A stretch of 64,000 nucleotides of DNA from Pseudoduganella ginsengisoli (GTDB lineage Bacteria > Pseudomonadota > Gammaproteobacteria > Burkholderiales > Burkholderiaceae_D). The notes under the pieces were generated by a model that was not told the DNA's origin, ran no database searches, and saw only the letters and a program-made list of their open reading frames with translations. Shown piece by piece: positions 44,176 to 54,925 of this stretch (position 1 is the first letter of the stretch; each line of letters starts with the position of its first letter). The translations under genes and the position numbers were made by a program. The stretch lies in NCBI RefSeq assembly GCF_009720865.1, contig NZ_WNLA01000005.1, positions 62,001-126,000 of the forward strand, written 5' to 3'.

Positions 44176-44742
44176 TTAGGCCCCGCCCTTGTCGATGCGG
44201 GCCAGCACGGCCCCCATCATGCGCTCGATATCACTGCGGATGAGATTGGTGCCTAAAATCCCGGGCACGTAGAAATTCGGCACCAGCTTGCCGGAATAGA
44301 CCACGCGCGTCCCGCCGTCGGCCAGCGGCTGCAATTCCCAGCGCGATTCATAGTGCTTCATATCGCCTGAAATCAGCGCGATGTCGATAGCGGCCATCGG
44401 CTGTTCTATGGCGCGCACGATCAGGTGGATGGATTTCGACATGAACAGGAAGTGCGCCGTGCCGAACTGTTCGATGATGACTTCATTGCCATTGCGCGAC
44501 AATACCCGGCATGACTGCATGTCGGGCACGAATTCATTCATTTTTTCATAATTGGTGAGCGTTTTCCACACGGCCGCCAGCGGCGCCTGTACGGCGCCAT
44601 TGGCATTGACTTCATACAAATGCAGGTTGTCCTGTTGGATGCGGTTAACCGCGACTTCCAGTTTCGGTGGTTCGGTTTTTGCAGGCTGGGCGTGTGCGTG
44701 GATGCACAGGCTAAACAGCAGCAGGACTAACAATCGCTTCAT
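44176..44742 (-). CDS. Exported SRPBCC (START/polyketide cyclase-like) protein
   Basis: 188 residues with a signal peptide (MKRLLVLLLFSLCIHAHAQ). The core SRPBCC fold: VQAPLAAVWKTLTNYEKMNE, FVPDMQSCRVLSRNGNEVI, ESRWELQPLADGGTRVVYSG. It resembles COQ10/StAR-like lipid-binding proteins; a periplasmic lipid or quinone binding role is inferred. The gene is flanked by copy C of the hairpin repeat and by the MITE-like element upstream. Confidence 0.78.
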   Translation of the reverse strand: MKRLLVLLLFSLCIHAHAQPAKTEPPKLEVAVNRIQQDNLHLYEVNANGAVQAPLAAVWKTLTNYEKMNEFVPDMQSCRVLSRNGNEVIIEQFGTAHFLFMSKSIHLIVRAIEQPMAAIDIALISGDMKHYESRWELQPLADGGTRVVYSGKLVPNFYVPGILGTNLIRSDIERMMGAVLARIDKGGA

Positions 44743-44790
44743 TTTTCCAGCGTACGGTAAAGAGTGGCAGAATACAAGCGTAGTTCATGC

Positions 44791-44949
44791 TCGTGCCCCA
44801 AATTGCAGACTCGTTGACTAAATCCGGCGAGCATCGACCCGATACGGCGTTGCAAATGCTCGCAAGGCGCTGCCTTGCTGTGCTTTGCGCCTTGTCTCGG
44901 GCCGACTTCGCCAGATTTATATGTCAACGATCTAGCAATTTGGGACACG
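44791..44949. mobile_element. MITE-like element with 52-bp imperfect terminal inverted repeats
   Basis: Left arm 44791-44841 and right arm 44898-44949 are imperfect reverse complements (roughly 80-85 percent), opening TCGTGCCCCAAATTGC / TCGTGTCCCAAATTGC. An inner hairpin CAAGGCGC...GCGCCTTG lies in the 56-base middle. No coding capacity; no clear target-site duplication. It fills the 301-base gap between the SRPBCC and fadH genes. Confidence 0.75.
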
Positions 44950-45034
44950 AGTGTTACAGAGCGATGGCAAGGATTTTAGAAACACGGGTCTAATGATTTC
45001 CGCTGTAATCCCGGTCTTTACGTCTCCATTCTAA

Positions 45035-47083
<2,049 letters not shown>

Positions 47084-48346
47084 TCAGTTGCGGCGTGCGC
47101 GCTTGCTGGATGACCACGTGGGCACATCCAGTTCATCGTAAATCTCCGCGCACACGGACAGGATCTTGTCGATCTCCACCTGCGTCAGCCCGGAATTGAG
47201 CGTCAGCCGCACCAGCGAGCGGTTGCGCGCCGTCGCGGGTGCGCAGAACACGGCGCCAAATACTCCCCGTGCTTCCAGCGCCTTGCGCAACGCCAGCGTG
47301 CGCGGTTCCGGCCCCGGTTCCAGCGCAATAATCTGTTCACTGCCATCGCTGACGTTGTAGCCGATGTCCGTCAGGCCCGCACGGATTTGCTGCGCATTCG
47401 CGCGCAAGGCTGCACGGCGGTCATCGGCGTGGCGGATCAACGCCAGCGCCGCTTCAAACCACGCCAGTTCATGGCTCAGCAGGCATGAACTGAAAATCGC
47501 TGGACGCGACGCGGACAGGAAATAGCCTTTGAATTTGGTCGAGCACGTAATCAGGCCGGCCCGTCCCGCAAACGCCTTGGCCAGCGACGCCGTGCGGAAA
47601 TGCACGCGGTCCGACAAGCCCAGTTGCGCCACCAGCCCCGCCCCTTGCGGCCCGTGCGTCCCCAGCGAGTGCGATTCATCTGCGACCACGATGCTGCCGG
47701 ACGATTCGGCCAGCGCCACCACGGCTTCCAACGGACACAGGCTGCCATTGGTGCTGTACACGGTGTCCACGACGATAACGCCGGGCCCGTGCTTGTCCAG
47801 CTGGCGCTGCAAGTGCCCCATGTCGTTGTGCAGGAACGGCACGGCTTTGGCCTGGCCGGACGTGACGCCTTCCCACAGCGATGCGTGCGCCATCATGTCC
47901 AGATACACGGGCACACCGGGACCAGCGATGCTTTGCAGCAGGCCGACGTTGGCAGCCCAGCCGGATTGCGTCAGCAAGCCATCTTCCGAACCCATGAAGC
48001 GGGCAAACTGCTGTTCGAGACGGTGCTGGCGGCTGCCTTCCTGCAGGAATACGGACGACATCAGCAAATCCGCGCCGCCCAGGCGCAGGCAATCAGCCTG
48101 CGCCTGCAGCAGCTGGTGTTCGCCCGCGATACACAGGTAATCGTTGCTGGCGACATAAATCGCGTCGGGGCCGGGCGGCAGCCACGTGTGCATATGCTCG
48201 CCGCCCAGCAGCTTGCCGACCCGCTCGACGTAATGTTCATCCATGCGTGCATTGACGAAGTCGGGAAGACGGTGCTCGGCGGCGGGCAAGGTGGACAGCA
48301 CGCCGGAAGAGGCAGTGGAAGGGAAGGCAATGAAAGTGTCAGTCAT
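47084..48346 (-). CDS. cqsA: Alpha-hydroxyketone quorum-sensing autoinducer synthase (CqsA/LqsA/JqsA family)
   Basis: 420 residues from the ATG at 48346 with AGGAG upstream; the frame extends further but that part is not family-like. PLP-dependent alpha-oxoamine-synthase fold: IYVASNDYLCIAGEHQLL, SSVFLQEGSRQHRLEQQF, VVDTVYSTNGSLCPLEAV, Asp223/His226 in VADESHSLGTHGPQGAG, and PLP-Lys257 in RTASLAKAFAGRAG. CqsA-type enzymes join an acyl-CoA with SAM or an amino acid to give CAI-1-like hydroxyketones; the Oxalobacteraceae homologue is named JqsA. The sensor kinase gene is divergent, 109 bases away. Confidence 0.92.
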   Translation of the reverse strand: MTDTFIAFPSTASSGVLSTLPAAEHRLPDFVNARMDEHYVERVGKLLGGEHMHTWLPPGPDAIYVASNDYLCIAGEHQLLQAQADCLRLGGADLLMSSVFLQEGSRQHRLEQQFARFMGSEDGLLTQSGWAANVGLLQSIAGPGVPVYLDMMAHASLWEGVTSGQAKAVPFLHNDMGHLQRQLDKHGPGVIVVDTVYSTNGSLCPLEAVVALAESSGSIVVADESHSLGTHGPQGAGLVAQLGLSDRVHFRTASLAKAFAGRAGLITCSTKFKGYFLSASRPAIFSSCLLSHELAWFEAALALIRHADDRRAALRANAQQIRAGLTDIGYNVSDGSEQIIALEPGPEPRTLALRKALEARGVFGAVFCAPATARNRSLVRLTLNSGLTQVEIDKILSVCAEIYDELDVPTWSSSKRARRN

Positions 48347-48455
48347 ACAGGCTCCTGTGGAAGAAAGGGAAAGGGGACGGCACTCGGTGGTATCCTCCGT
48401 GCGCGTTCGCATTCATCGTACGCATGGATTGGGTGATGTCAAATAGGTAATTAGT

Positions 48456-49760
48456 GTGTCCAGAACAAAATACTTTTCAGCGTTGAGACGGGGTTGGGCG
48501 CAGGCCGCTGCCGGCTGGCAGCGTGAACAGGCACATCCGCACGATGCCGTCATCAAACGCATTGCGCAAATGTCGTGGATTGCGCTGGTGGGCATGCCGC
48601 TGTATTACGTGGTGTGGCATGACTGGTTTCCGCAGCCGTATGAAAACTTGTGGCTGCGCCTGGCCGGCATGGCCGTCTGCCTGCCCGGTATCTGCGCAGT
48701 GCGTTTCGCCCGCCAGCGCTGGTTCCCCGCCTATCAAGTGGCGGGGCTGACGTATATCCTGCCGTTCTTCTTCACGTATATGTACCTGATGAACGGGGCC
48801 AATAGCGTGTGGAGTGAATCGCTGCTGATTGCCGTCATCTTGCTGTTCCATTTTGATTTCGCGCTGGCGCTGCTGTCGTATGTGATCGGCACGTCACTGG
48901 CGTACGCACTTTATTACGTACTGCATGCGGACGGCACATTGGTGCAGCTGCTGATGCAGGGACAGTGGCCGATTTACCTGTTTGCCATTGTTGCCGTGTC
49001 ATTGGCCAAAGTGGGGCGGGGCATGCTGGAAGCGGAGCGGCTGGCTGGCATGGCGGCGGCCATGGGTACGGTTTCGCACGAATTGCGCACGCCCTTGCTG
49101 TCGATCGACGCCAATTCACGGGGCATGAAGCGCTTGCTGCAGCAGGCGCCCGGCATGCAGGAACGCGACCGGGTGGCCATGGAAAAAGCGCTGGCGCGGG
49201 TGGAAATCGAAGTGCGGCACATGAATAACGCCATTGACTTGCTGTTATTGAGTTCCACTGCCAGCCAGCGTACTTCCCGCCAGCGCGAAGTGCTGTCGAT
49301 GCAAACAATGGTAAAGTCCATGCTGGAACGCTATCCCTTTGCCAATCCGGGGCAGGCGGAACTGGTCGCTGTCACGGTGCGGGCTGATTTCCAATTCCTG
49401 GGGCAGAGTGATTTGTGTTCGATGGTCTTGCTGAACCTGCTGCGCAACGCATTGGCGGCGCTGCAGCGGGCCGGCAAGGGGCGTATCCGCATCATTATCG
49501 ATGGTACGCGCGCCCAGCCGCGTTTGCTGTTTATCGATACGGGTAGCGGCATCGATCCGGCCCGCCAGCCGCATATCTTCCGGCGCTTTTACACGTACCC
49601 GCAAGGCAGCGGTTCCGGTATCGGCCTGAGTTTTTGCCAGGAAGTGCTCGATGCATGGAACGTGACGATCCGTTGCATTTCGCGGTTGCAGCGGTATACC
49701 ATCTTCGCCCTGGATTTTCCGCGCCCGGTATTTGACGTAACTGATTTTGAACCTGTTTGA
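48456..49760 (+). CDS. CqsS/JqsS-like membrane sensor histidine kinase
   Basis: 434 residues with a GTG start. Six TM helices in the first ~185 residues with short loops, as in CqsS and LqsS, which bind hydroxyketone signals. H-box His208 in GTVSHELRTPLLSIDA, N-box LLNLLRNALAAL, G-boxes FIDTGSGID and GSGSGIGLSFC. There is no attached receiver, unlike Vibrio CqsS. It overlaps the next gene by one base (TGATG). Confidence 0.9.
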   Translation: MSRTKYFSALRRGWAQAAAGWQREQAHPHDAVIKRIAQMSWIALVGMPLYYVVWHDWFPQPYENLWLRLAGMAVCLPGICAVRFARQRWFPAYQVAGLTYILPFFFTYMYLMNGANSVWSESLLIAVILLFHFDFALALLSYVIGTSLAYALYYVLHADGTLVQLLMQGQWPIYLFAIVAVSLAKVGRGMLEAERLAGMAAAMGTVSHELRTPLLSIDANSRGMKRLLQQAPGMQERDRVAMEKALARVEIEVRHMNNAIDLLLLSSTASQRTSRQREVLSMQTMVKSMLERYPFANPGQAELVAVTVRADFQFLGQSDLCSMVLLNLLRNALAALQRAGKGRIRIIIDGTRAQPRLLFIDTGSGIDPARQPHIFRRFYTYPQGSGSGIGLSFCQEVLDAWNVTIRCISRLQRYTIFALDFPRPVFDVTDFEPV

Positions 49761-50758
49761 TGGACCTGACTTTGCCGATTTACCAGCACCCGACGCTGGT
49801 GACACTGATAGATGACAGCCAGACTTTCCTGGAAAGCCTGTCATTCCAATTGCCGCACCAGCTGGCGCGGCGCGCTTTCCATGACGCGGAAGCGGCGCTG
49901 GCGTGGGTGCGCGATGCGCACCGCACCAGCAGCCCGTTCAATATCACGGTCGGCTATGACGAAGAGGTACTGTCGTTCGAGCGGCGCGTGGTGGCGTTCA
50001 ATGTCGACCAGATTTACCGCATGGTGATGAACCGCCACCGCTTCCAGTTGCCGGCCGTGCTGGTGGTGGATTACGGGATGCCGCAAATGAATGGCGTGGC
50101 GTTTTGCGAATCCGTCAATGCCCTGCCATGCAAGAAAATCCTGTTCACGGGTGAAGCGGATGAGCGGGTGGCCATTGATGCATTCAACAGTGGCTTGATT
50201 GACCGCTTTATCAAGAAGAGTGACCACGGGGCGCTGGACCGGCTGGAATATGAAGTGCGTACGCTGGAACACGCGTACTTCTGCGCGCAGTCGCACACCA
50301 TGCGCGATTTGCTGGCGCGGCACTCGTTCACGTTCCTGTCCGATCCCGCCATGGCGACGCTGGTGGATCAATTGCGCCGCCAGTATGGCTTTGTCGAGTA
50401 TTACCTGTTCCCGAATCCATCCGGCATCCTGTTCTTCGACATCAATGGCAAGCCGACATTGATGGTGGTGGAGACGGAAGCGGGCATGCTGGCGCAGATG
50501 GAAGTGGCGCAAGACAATGGCGCACCGCGTGAACTGGTCGAAGGCTTGCAGGATATGCGCTTGCTGCCATTCTTTTCCGACACGGGCATGTACACGGACG
50601 CCATCGAACAGGATTGGCTGTCGTATTGTCTGCCGGCGCGGCATTGCGCCGGCAAGCAGGATTATTACTGGGCCTTGTTCGACTTGCCGGCGCATATGCT
50701 GCCGGGGCCTGTGTATTCGTATGCGGACTTCTTGCGCGATCAGGGGGCTGTATGCTGA
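49760..50758 (+). CDS. Response regulator with atypical receiver and unknown output domain (LqsR/JqsR-like)
   Basis: 332 residues. The receiver has Asp18-Asp19 (TLIDDSQTF), phospho-acceptor Asp104 (LVVDYGMPQMNG), Thr130 and Lys152 (FIKKSDHG). Asp104 is about 50 residues later than in normal receivers because of an insertion at about 60-95 (NITVGYDEEVLSFERRVVAF region). The C-terminal ~170 residues have no HTH or enzyme motif I recognise. Position right after the kinase, with start/stop overlap, makes it the cognate regulator of the hydroxyketone system. Confidence 0.8.
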   Translation: MDLTLPIYQHPTLVTLIDDSQTFLESLSFQLPHQLARRAFHDAEAALAWVRDAHRTSSPFNITVGYDEEVLSFERRVVAFNVDQIYRMVMNRHRFQLPAVLVVDYGMPQMNGVAFCESVNALPCKKILFTGEADERVAIDAFNSGLIDRFIKKSDHGALDRLEYEVRTLEHAYFCAQSHTMRDLLARHSFTFLSDPAMATLVDQLRRQYGFVEYYLFPNPSGILFFDINGKPTLMVVETEAGMLAQMEVAQDNGAPRELVEGLQDMRLLPFFSDTGMYTDAIEQDWLSYCLPARHCAGKQDYYWALFDLPAHMLPGPVYSYADFLRDQGAVC

Positions 50759-51459
50759 TCGACGCCGCAGACATGCTGGGCCAGCAAGCTCTGGCCCGGT
50801 TCTTCACGCCGCTGTTGCAGCCGGTCAGCTGGGAAGCGTGGCGGCTGGGGGCGCAGCGCGCCTATGTGCACCTTGGCGTGACGGGGTTCATGGTGCGCCA
50901 CCAGCCTGCGGAAGACAGTATCGGCACAGCCGTCGGCAGTTTGCCGGATCCCTTGCTGCGTGCACTGTGCCGCCAGACGGGTGACCCGGTCGATGTCGGC
51001 CTGGCGCGTTCACCGCTGCCGCAATCGTGGCGCGCCGACGTGCTGCATGCCGCGTATCCCCATGCGCTGTATGGACAGCTGGGGGAAGCGGGTGTCGTGT
51101 ATGGCATGAGCGTCGCGTGCCGCAGTGGTTCGGGCGTGAGCCGCGTGGACTTTTACCGCAGCCGGCATGGCGACAGCTTTACCGGCTGTGCGCAACAGGG
51201 CACGCTGCAATTGCTGGCGCTGCACTTGCATGAAGGCGCGGCATTCCTGCTGCGTAGCGCCGGTGTGCTGTCGGAGCGGGAGCGGGAAGCGCTGGCGTGG
51301 AGTGCGCAAGACAAAACCATCCGGGAAGTCAGCGACATGATGGGGATTTCACAGCGCGCCGTGTATTTCCATTTGCAGAATGCGGCGGCCAAGCTGCAGG
51401 TCTACAGCACGCGGCATGCGATCAGCCGCGCGATTGAACTGGGGTTGCTGGCGCTCTAG
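50752..51459 (+). CDS. LuxR-family transcriptional regulator in the quorum-sensing cluster
   Basis: 235 residues, start overlapping the regulator stop by 7 bases. The N-terminal ~165 residues are reminiscent of the autoinducer-binding domain of LuxR proteins (FTPLLQPVSWEAWRLGAQRA), but the canonical acyl-homoserine-lactone pocket residues are not clear. LuxR HTH at 172-232: LSEREREALAWSAQDKTIRE, VSDMMGISQRAVYFHLQNA. No luxI gene is present. It is likely the transcriptional output of the hydroxyketone cascade, or a receptor for another ligand. Confidence 0.85.
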   Translation: MLIDAADMLGQQALARFFTPLLQPVSWEAWRLGAQRAYVHLGVTGFMVRHQPAEDSIGTAVGSLPDPLLRALCRQTGDPVDVGLARSPLPQSWRADVLHAAYPHALYGQLGEAGVVYGMSVACRSGSGVSRVDFYRSRHGDSFTGCAQQGTLQLLALHLHEGAAFLLRSAGVLSEREREALAWSAQDKTIREVSDMMGISQRAVYFHLQNAAAKLQVYSTRHAISRAIELGLLAL

Positions 51460-51476
51460 CAGACTCACTGGGCGGC

Positions 51477-52988
51477 TTACTCGGCGCCGACCGGATGGAT
51501 GGCTTTCGTGTACGGCTGCTCTTCGCCTTCCACCCACCAGTTGGCCCAGATACGGTGGCCTGTGTCTGCGCCCGTATCCGGTTCCAGGCTCAGGTAATTG
51601 CGCGCGCCGATATAGCGGTGCGACGTGCCGGGGAACGGATACATCGTGGCCGTGATGCCGCGGTCTACCGTTTCCACGCGGCCGCCCACGTGTTCCAGGT
51701 AAAACAGCGCCATGGCAGGCGGCGCCGGATGTACGATGCCGGAAGACGTCAACTGGTTGATGACGTCCGCGTTCACCGGCGTGTGGGGGGAGCGGTGATG
51801 CCGGTCCGATTCAATCACGCCCAGCGCGCCCACGTGCACGTCGCCTGACAGCACGGTGACGCGGGTGCGGCGCGCGGCAGCCCAGTCCAGCAAGCGGTGT
51901 ATCAGGCGCAGGCGTTCCTGGCGGTGCGTGCGGCTCAGCCAGTGGTCTTGCAAGTCATCTTCCAATTCCTGCCGGCCGGGCAGGGCGCTCAGCAAGGTTT
52001 CCAGCGTCGAGAAATCCGGGTGCACCACGGGGATGCTGGACATCACGAACAAGTGGCGGCAGCCGTGCTGTTCTTCCAGCCACGTGTACACGGCTTGCCA
52101 CGCTTCATCGCTCATCACGCGGGTGCGGGTGCGCTCGCTGCGCAAGTCCAGCACAAGAATCGCGCATTCTCCGGCACGGATGCCTTGGCTGTAGCCCGGC
52201 TGTCCTGGCAGGCGCAGTGCAACGGAAGCGTCGTCTGCCGCATGGAGCTGGAACAGGCGGAAATAATGGCGCGCCACGCTGTAGATACCTTGATAGACGG
52301 CGCTGTGCTGCTGTGCATCCGGATACGAACCCCAGCCGTCAAAAATATCGTGGTCATCCCACATCATGACGGTGGGCGCCTGCGCCATCATGGCCGCCAC
52401 GGCAGGCTGGCTCCAGCGTTCCATGTACAGATTGAAGTAAAACGCATCGACCTGGGCGCGCATGGTTTCCGTGAAGGGCGCGCTGTCGCGCGCATCGGCC
52501 GGCAGCGCGCGCCAGGCGCGCAACGCATCGACGTCTTCCCACATATTGTCGCTGTACACCTGGTCGCCGCCCATCAGCAGCAAATGGTGCGCGCGGGCGC
52601 CGTGCCGCTCCGCCATGCGGCGCCACATGGCATTGGGTTCGCGCACTTTCTTGATGACTTTGGGATCGGAAAAGCCGTTGCACGACGTGTAGGCGCAAGT
52701 GGGCGCGGCGCCGCGCGCGGGGACGACGAAGCTGTGGACGGCGCCATCGACGTCATAGCGCACGCGCTGTTCAAACGCGGTTTGCGGGATCGCCAGGCGG
52801 AAGCTGCGCACTTCCGTGGCATCGACGCCGCTGCCGTGGCGCGCCAGCAAGGTGGCGTGGATGGATTCCGATGCGGGGCACGCGACATGGGGCATGGACG
52901 CTGCCGGCGCGGCCAGCAAGATACTGACGTGCCAGCCGTCGTCGTCCGCGCCTAGAAATTTCAAAATGGGGCCCAACTGCTTGCTCAT
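51477..52988 (-). CDS. PhoD-like alkaline phosphatase family protein
   Basis: 503 residues. Metallophosphatase motifs: LLLMGGDQVYSDNMWED near 138-154, VMMWDDHDIFDGWGSYPD near 205-222, SSIPVVHPDFS and LSGDVHVGALGVIESDRHHR near 395-414. These supply Asp, His and Asn ligands for two metals. No signal peptide is present, whereas classical PhoD is secreted by Tat, so this one is probably cytosolic. The physiological substrate is unknown. It starts 64 bases after... no shared operon with the quorum-sensing genes, since it is on the opposite strand. Confidence 0.82.
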   Translation of the reverse strand: MSKQLGPILKFLGADDDGWHVSILLAAPAASMPHVACPASESIHATLLARHGSGVDATEVRSFRLAIPQTAFEQRVRYDVDGAVHSFVVPARGAAPTCAYTSCNGFSDPKVIKKVREPNAMWRRMAERHGARAHHLLLMGGDQVYSDNMWEDVDALRAWRALPADARDSAPFTETMRAQVDAFYFNLYMERWSQPAVAAMMAQAPTVMMWDDHDIFDGWGSYPDAQQHSAVYQGIYSVARHYFRLFQLHAADDASVALRLPGQPGYSQGIRAGECAILVLDLRSERTRTRVMSDEAWQAVYTWLEEQHGCRHLFVMSSIPVVHPDFSTLETLLSALPGRQELEDDLQDHWLSRTHRQERLRLIHRLLDWAAARRTRVTVLSGDVHVGALGVIESDRHHRSPHTPVNADVINQLTSSGIVHPAPPAMALFYLEHVGGRVETVDRGITATMYPFPGTSHRYIGARNYLSLEPDTGADTGHRIWANWWVEGEEQPYTKAIHPVGAE

Positions 52989-53127
52989 CGACGACTACTC
53001 CGAATGTGCGGCAACTGAACGCGGCGCCGCGACGCGGGAGCGACATAGTAATCGATTCATTCAATTCTGATAACTAATTAATTTTTATGCATTCCTCTAA
53101 AACCGTGTGCCTGGCTCGGATCAAACG

Positions 53128-54858
53128 TCAATGCGCCGCGTGCTCATGCTGGGCGCGGTGCTCTCCATAAGTTTTCACGACGTATGCCGTCATCCCCCGC
53201 GCCAGTTCATCTTCTCCCATGAAGATTTCCCCTGCCCGTTCCTTGCGCAGCAATTCCGCTTCTTCGTCGCTATGCGTGCGCATGACGGTGCGGATATCGG
53301 GATTCAAGGCCCGCGCAGTTTCCAGCATGGCCCGCACGTGGAACGTATCCGGCGTGGCAATCACCAGCATGGCGGCGCGTGCAATATGGGCCTGGATCAG
53401 CACCGCCGGTTCCCCCGCATTGCCCGCCACGGCAGGCACGCCTTGCTGGCGCAGCTGGTCGACCAGTTCGCGGTTTTGTTCTGCCACCACGTACGGAATG
53501 CCGCGCGAAGCCAGTTGCGCGGCAATGCGGCGGCCCACGCGGCCATATCCGACCAGCACCACTTGCCCGCTGAGTTTTTCATGCGGCACCGACATCGGCA
53601 ATTCCGCCAGCGGATCCGCGCTGCGTTCGAAGCGCGCCGCCAGCAGACTGTTTTTTCCAAAGCGGCGTTCCAGCGGCCCTGTTGCGGCAAAGATCAGCGG
53701 GTTCAGTGCAATCGACAGGATGGCGCCTGCCAGGATCAGGCTTTGCCCTTCATGCGGCATCAATTGCAGTGCGATGCCCAGCCCCGCCAGGATGAAGGAG
53801 AATTCGCCAATTTGCGCAAGGCTGGCCGACACCATCAGCGCGGTCTTGGCCGGATAGCGCAGTAGCAGCACCAGCACAAACGCCGCCAGTGATTTGCCCA
53901 GCACGATAATGCCCAGCACGGCCAGCACGTGCAGCGGCTGTTGCACGAGGATAGCTGGTTCAAACAGCATGCCGACGGAGACAAAGAACAGCACGGCAAA
54001 GGCGTCGCGCAGCGGCAGCGATTCATTGGCGGCGCGGTGGCTCAATTCCGATTCGCGCAGCACCATGCCCGCAAAGAATGCGCCCAGCGCAAATGAAATG
54101 CCAAACAGTTTGGTGGCGGCAAACGCAATCCCGACGGCTGCCGCAATCACGCACAGCGTGAACAATTCGCGCGACCCCGTGCGCGCCACTTGCCACAGCA
54201 GCCAGGGGAACAGCTTGCGGCCCACCAGCATCATGAAGGCGATAAATGCCGCCGCCTGGCCAATGGTGAAGGCGACGGTTTGCCACAGCGGCGTATCCGG
54301 ATCGGTATGTATATCGGCAGGCGCGGCGCCGCCCAGTGCACCGGCCAGCGGCGGCAACAGCACCAGCACGATGACGGTAACAAGGTCTTCCACCACCAGC
54401 CAGCCGACCGCGATGCGGCCATTGAAGGTATCGAGGATGCCCCGTTCTTCCAGCGCCCGCAGCAGCACGACAGTACTGGCCACGGACAGCGCCAGCCCAA
54501 ATACCAGGCCGCCGCCAAGGCTCCAGCCCCACCAGTGCGCCAATCCCATGCCCATGGCCGTGGCGGCGCCGATTTGCAGCACAGCGCCCGGCAGTGCGAC
54601 CTTGCGCACTTCCCACAAATCATCGAGCGAGAAATGCAGCCCCACGCCAAACATCATCAGCATGACGCCGATTTCCGCCAATTGCCCGGCCAGCGCCGTA
54701 TCGGCAACAAAGCCCGGCGTGGCAGGTCCGATCAAGATGCCGGCTGCCAAATAGCCGACCAGCGCGGGCAAACGGAGCTTGGTGGCAATGAAGCCGAATG
54801 CCAGCCCGGAACCGAGCGCGGCAGCAATGGTGGTGATCAGGGGAAGGTCATGGTGCAT
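53128..54858 (-). CDS. ybaL: YbaL/Kef-type monovalent cation:proton antiporter
   Basis: 576 residues. Twelve or thirteen TM helices to about residue 400 (LPALVGYLAAGILIGPATPG, VMLMMFGVGLHFSLDDLWEV, ILDTFNGRIAVGWLVVEDLV), then a TrkA-N (RCK) NAD-binding domain (QVVLVGYGRVGRRIAAQLAS). The HFSLDDLWEVR region is typical of YbaL rather than KefB/C. It probably exchanges potassium for protons. No glutathione-gating ancillary gene is adjacent. Confidence 0.88.
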   Translation of the reverse strand: MHHDLPLITTIAAALGSGLAFGFIATKLRLPALVGYLAAGILIGPATPGFVADTALAGQLAEIGVMLMMFGVGLHFSLDDLWEVRKVALPGAVLQIGAATAMGMGLAHWWGWSLGGGLVFGLALSVASTVVLLRALEERGILDTFNGRIAVGWLVVEDLVTVIVLVLLPPLAGALGGAAPADIHTDPDTPLWQTVAFTIGQAAAFIAFMMLVGRKLFPWLLWQVARTGSRELFTLCVIAAAVGIAFAATKLFGISFALGAFFAGMVLRESELSHRAANESLPLRDAFAVLFFVSVGMLFEPAILVQQPLHVLAVLGIIVLGKSLAAFVLVLLLRYPAKTALMVSASLAQIGEFSFILAGLGIALQLMPHEGQSLILAGAILSIALNPLIFAATGPLERRFGKNSLLAARFERSADPLAELPMSVPHEKLSGQVVLVGYGRVGRRIAAQLASRGIPYVVAEQNRELVDQLRQQGVPAVAGNAGEPAVLIQAHIARAAMLVIATPDTFHVRAMLETARALNPDIRTVMRTHSDEEAELLRKERAGEIFMGEDELARGMTAYVVKTYGEHRAQHEHAAH

Positions 54859-54868
54859 GCGTAAGTAA

Positions 54869-54901
54869 TACCCTTAAACGGTGGACAACCGTTCAAGGGT
54901 A
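54869..54901 (-). terminator. Terminator-like hairpin between fabH-like gene and ybaL
   Basis: TACCCTTAAACGGT and ACCGTTCAAGGGTA pair over 14 positions with one mismatch and a GGACA loop. The T-tail on the minus strand is short (ACTTACGC), so termination of the FabH-like transcript is only probable. Confidence 0.5.
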
Positions 54902-54925
54902 GCACAGGCATGCGATGGAGGTTTT

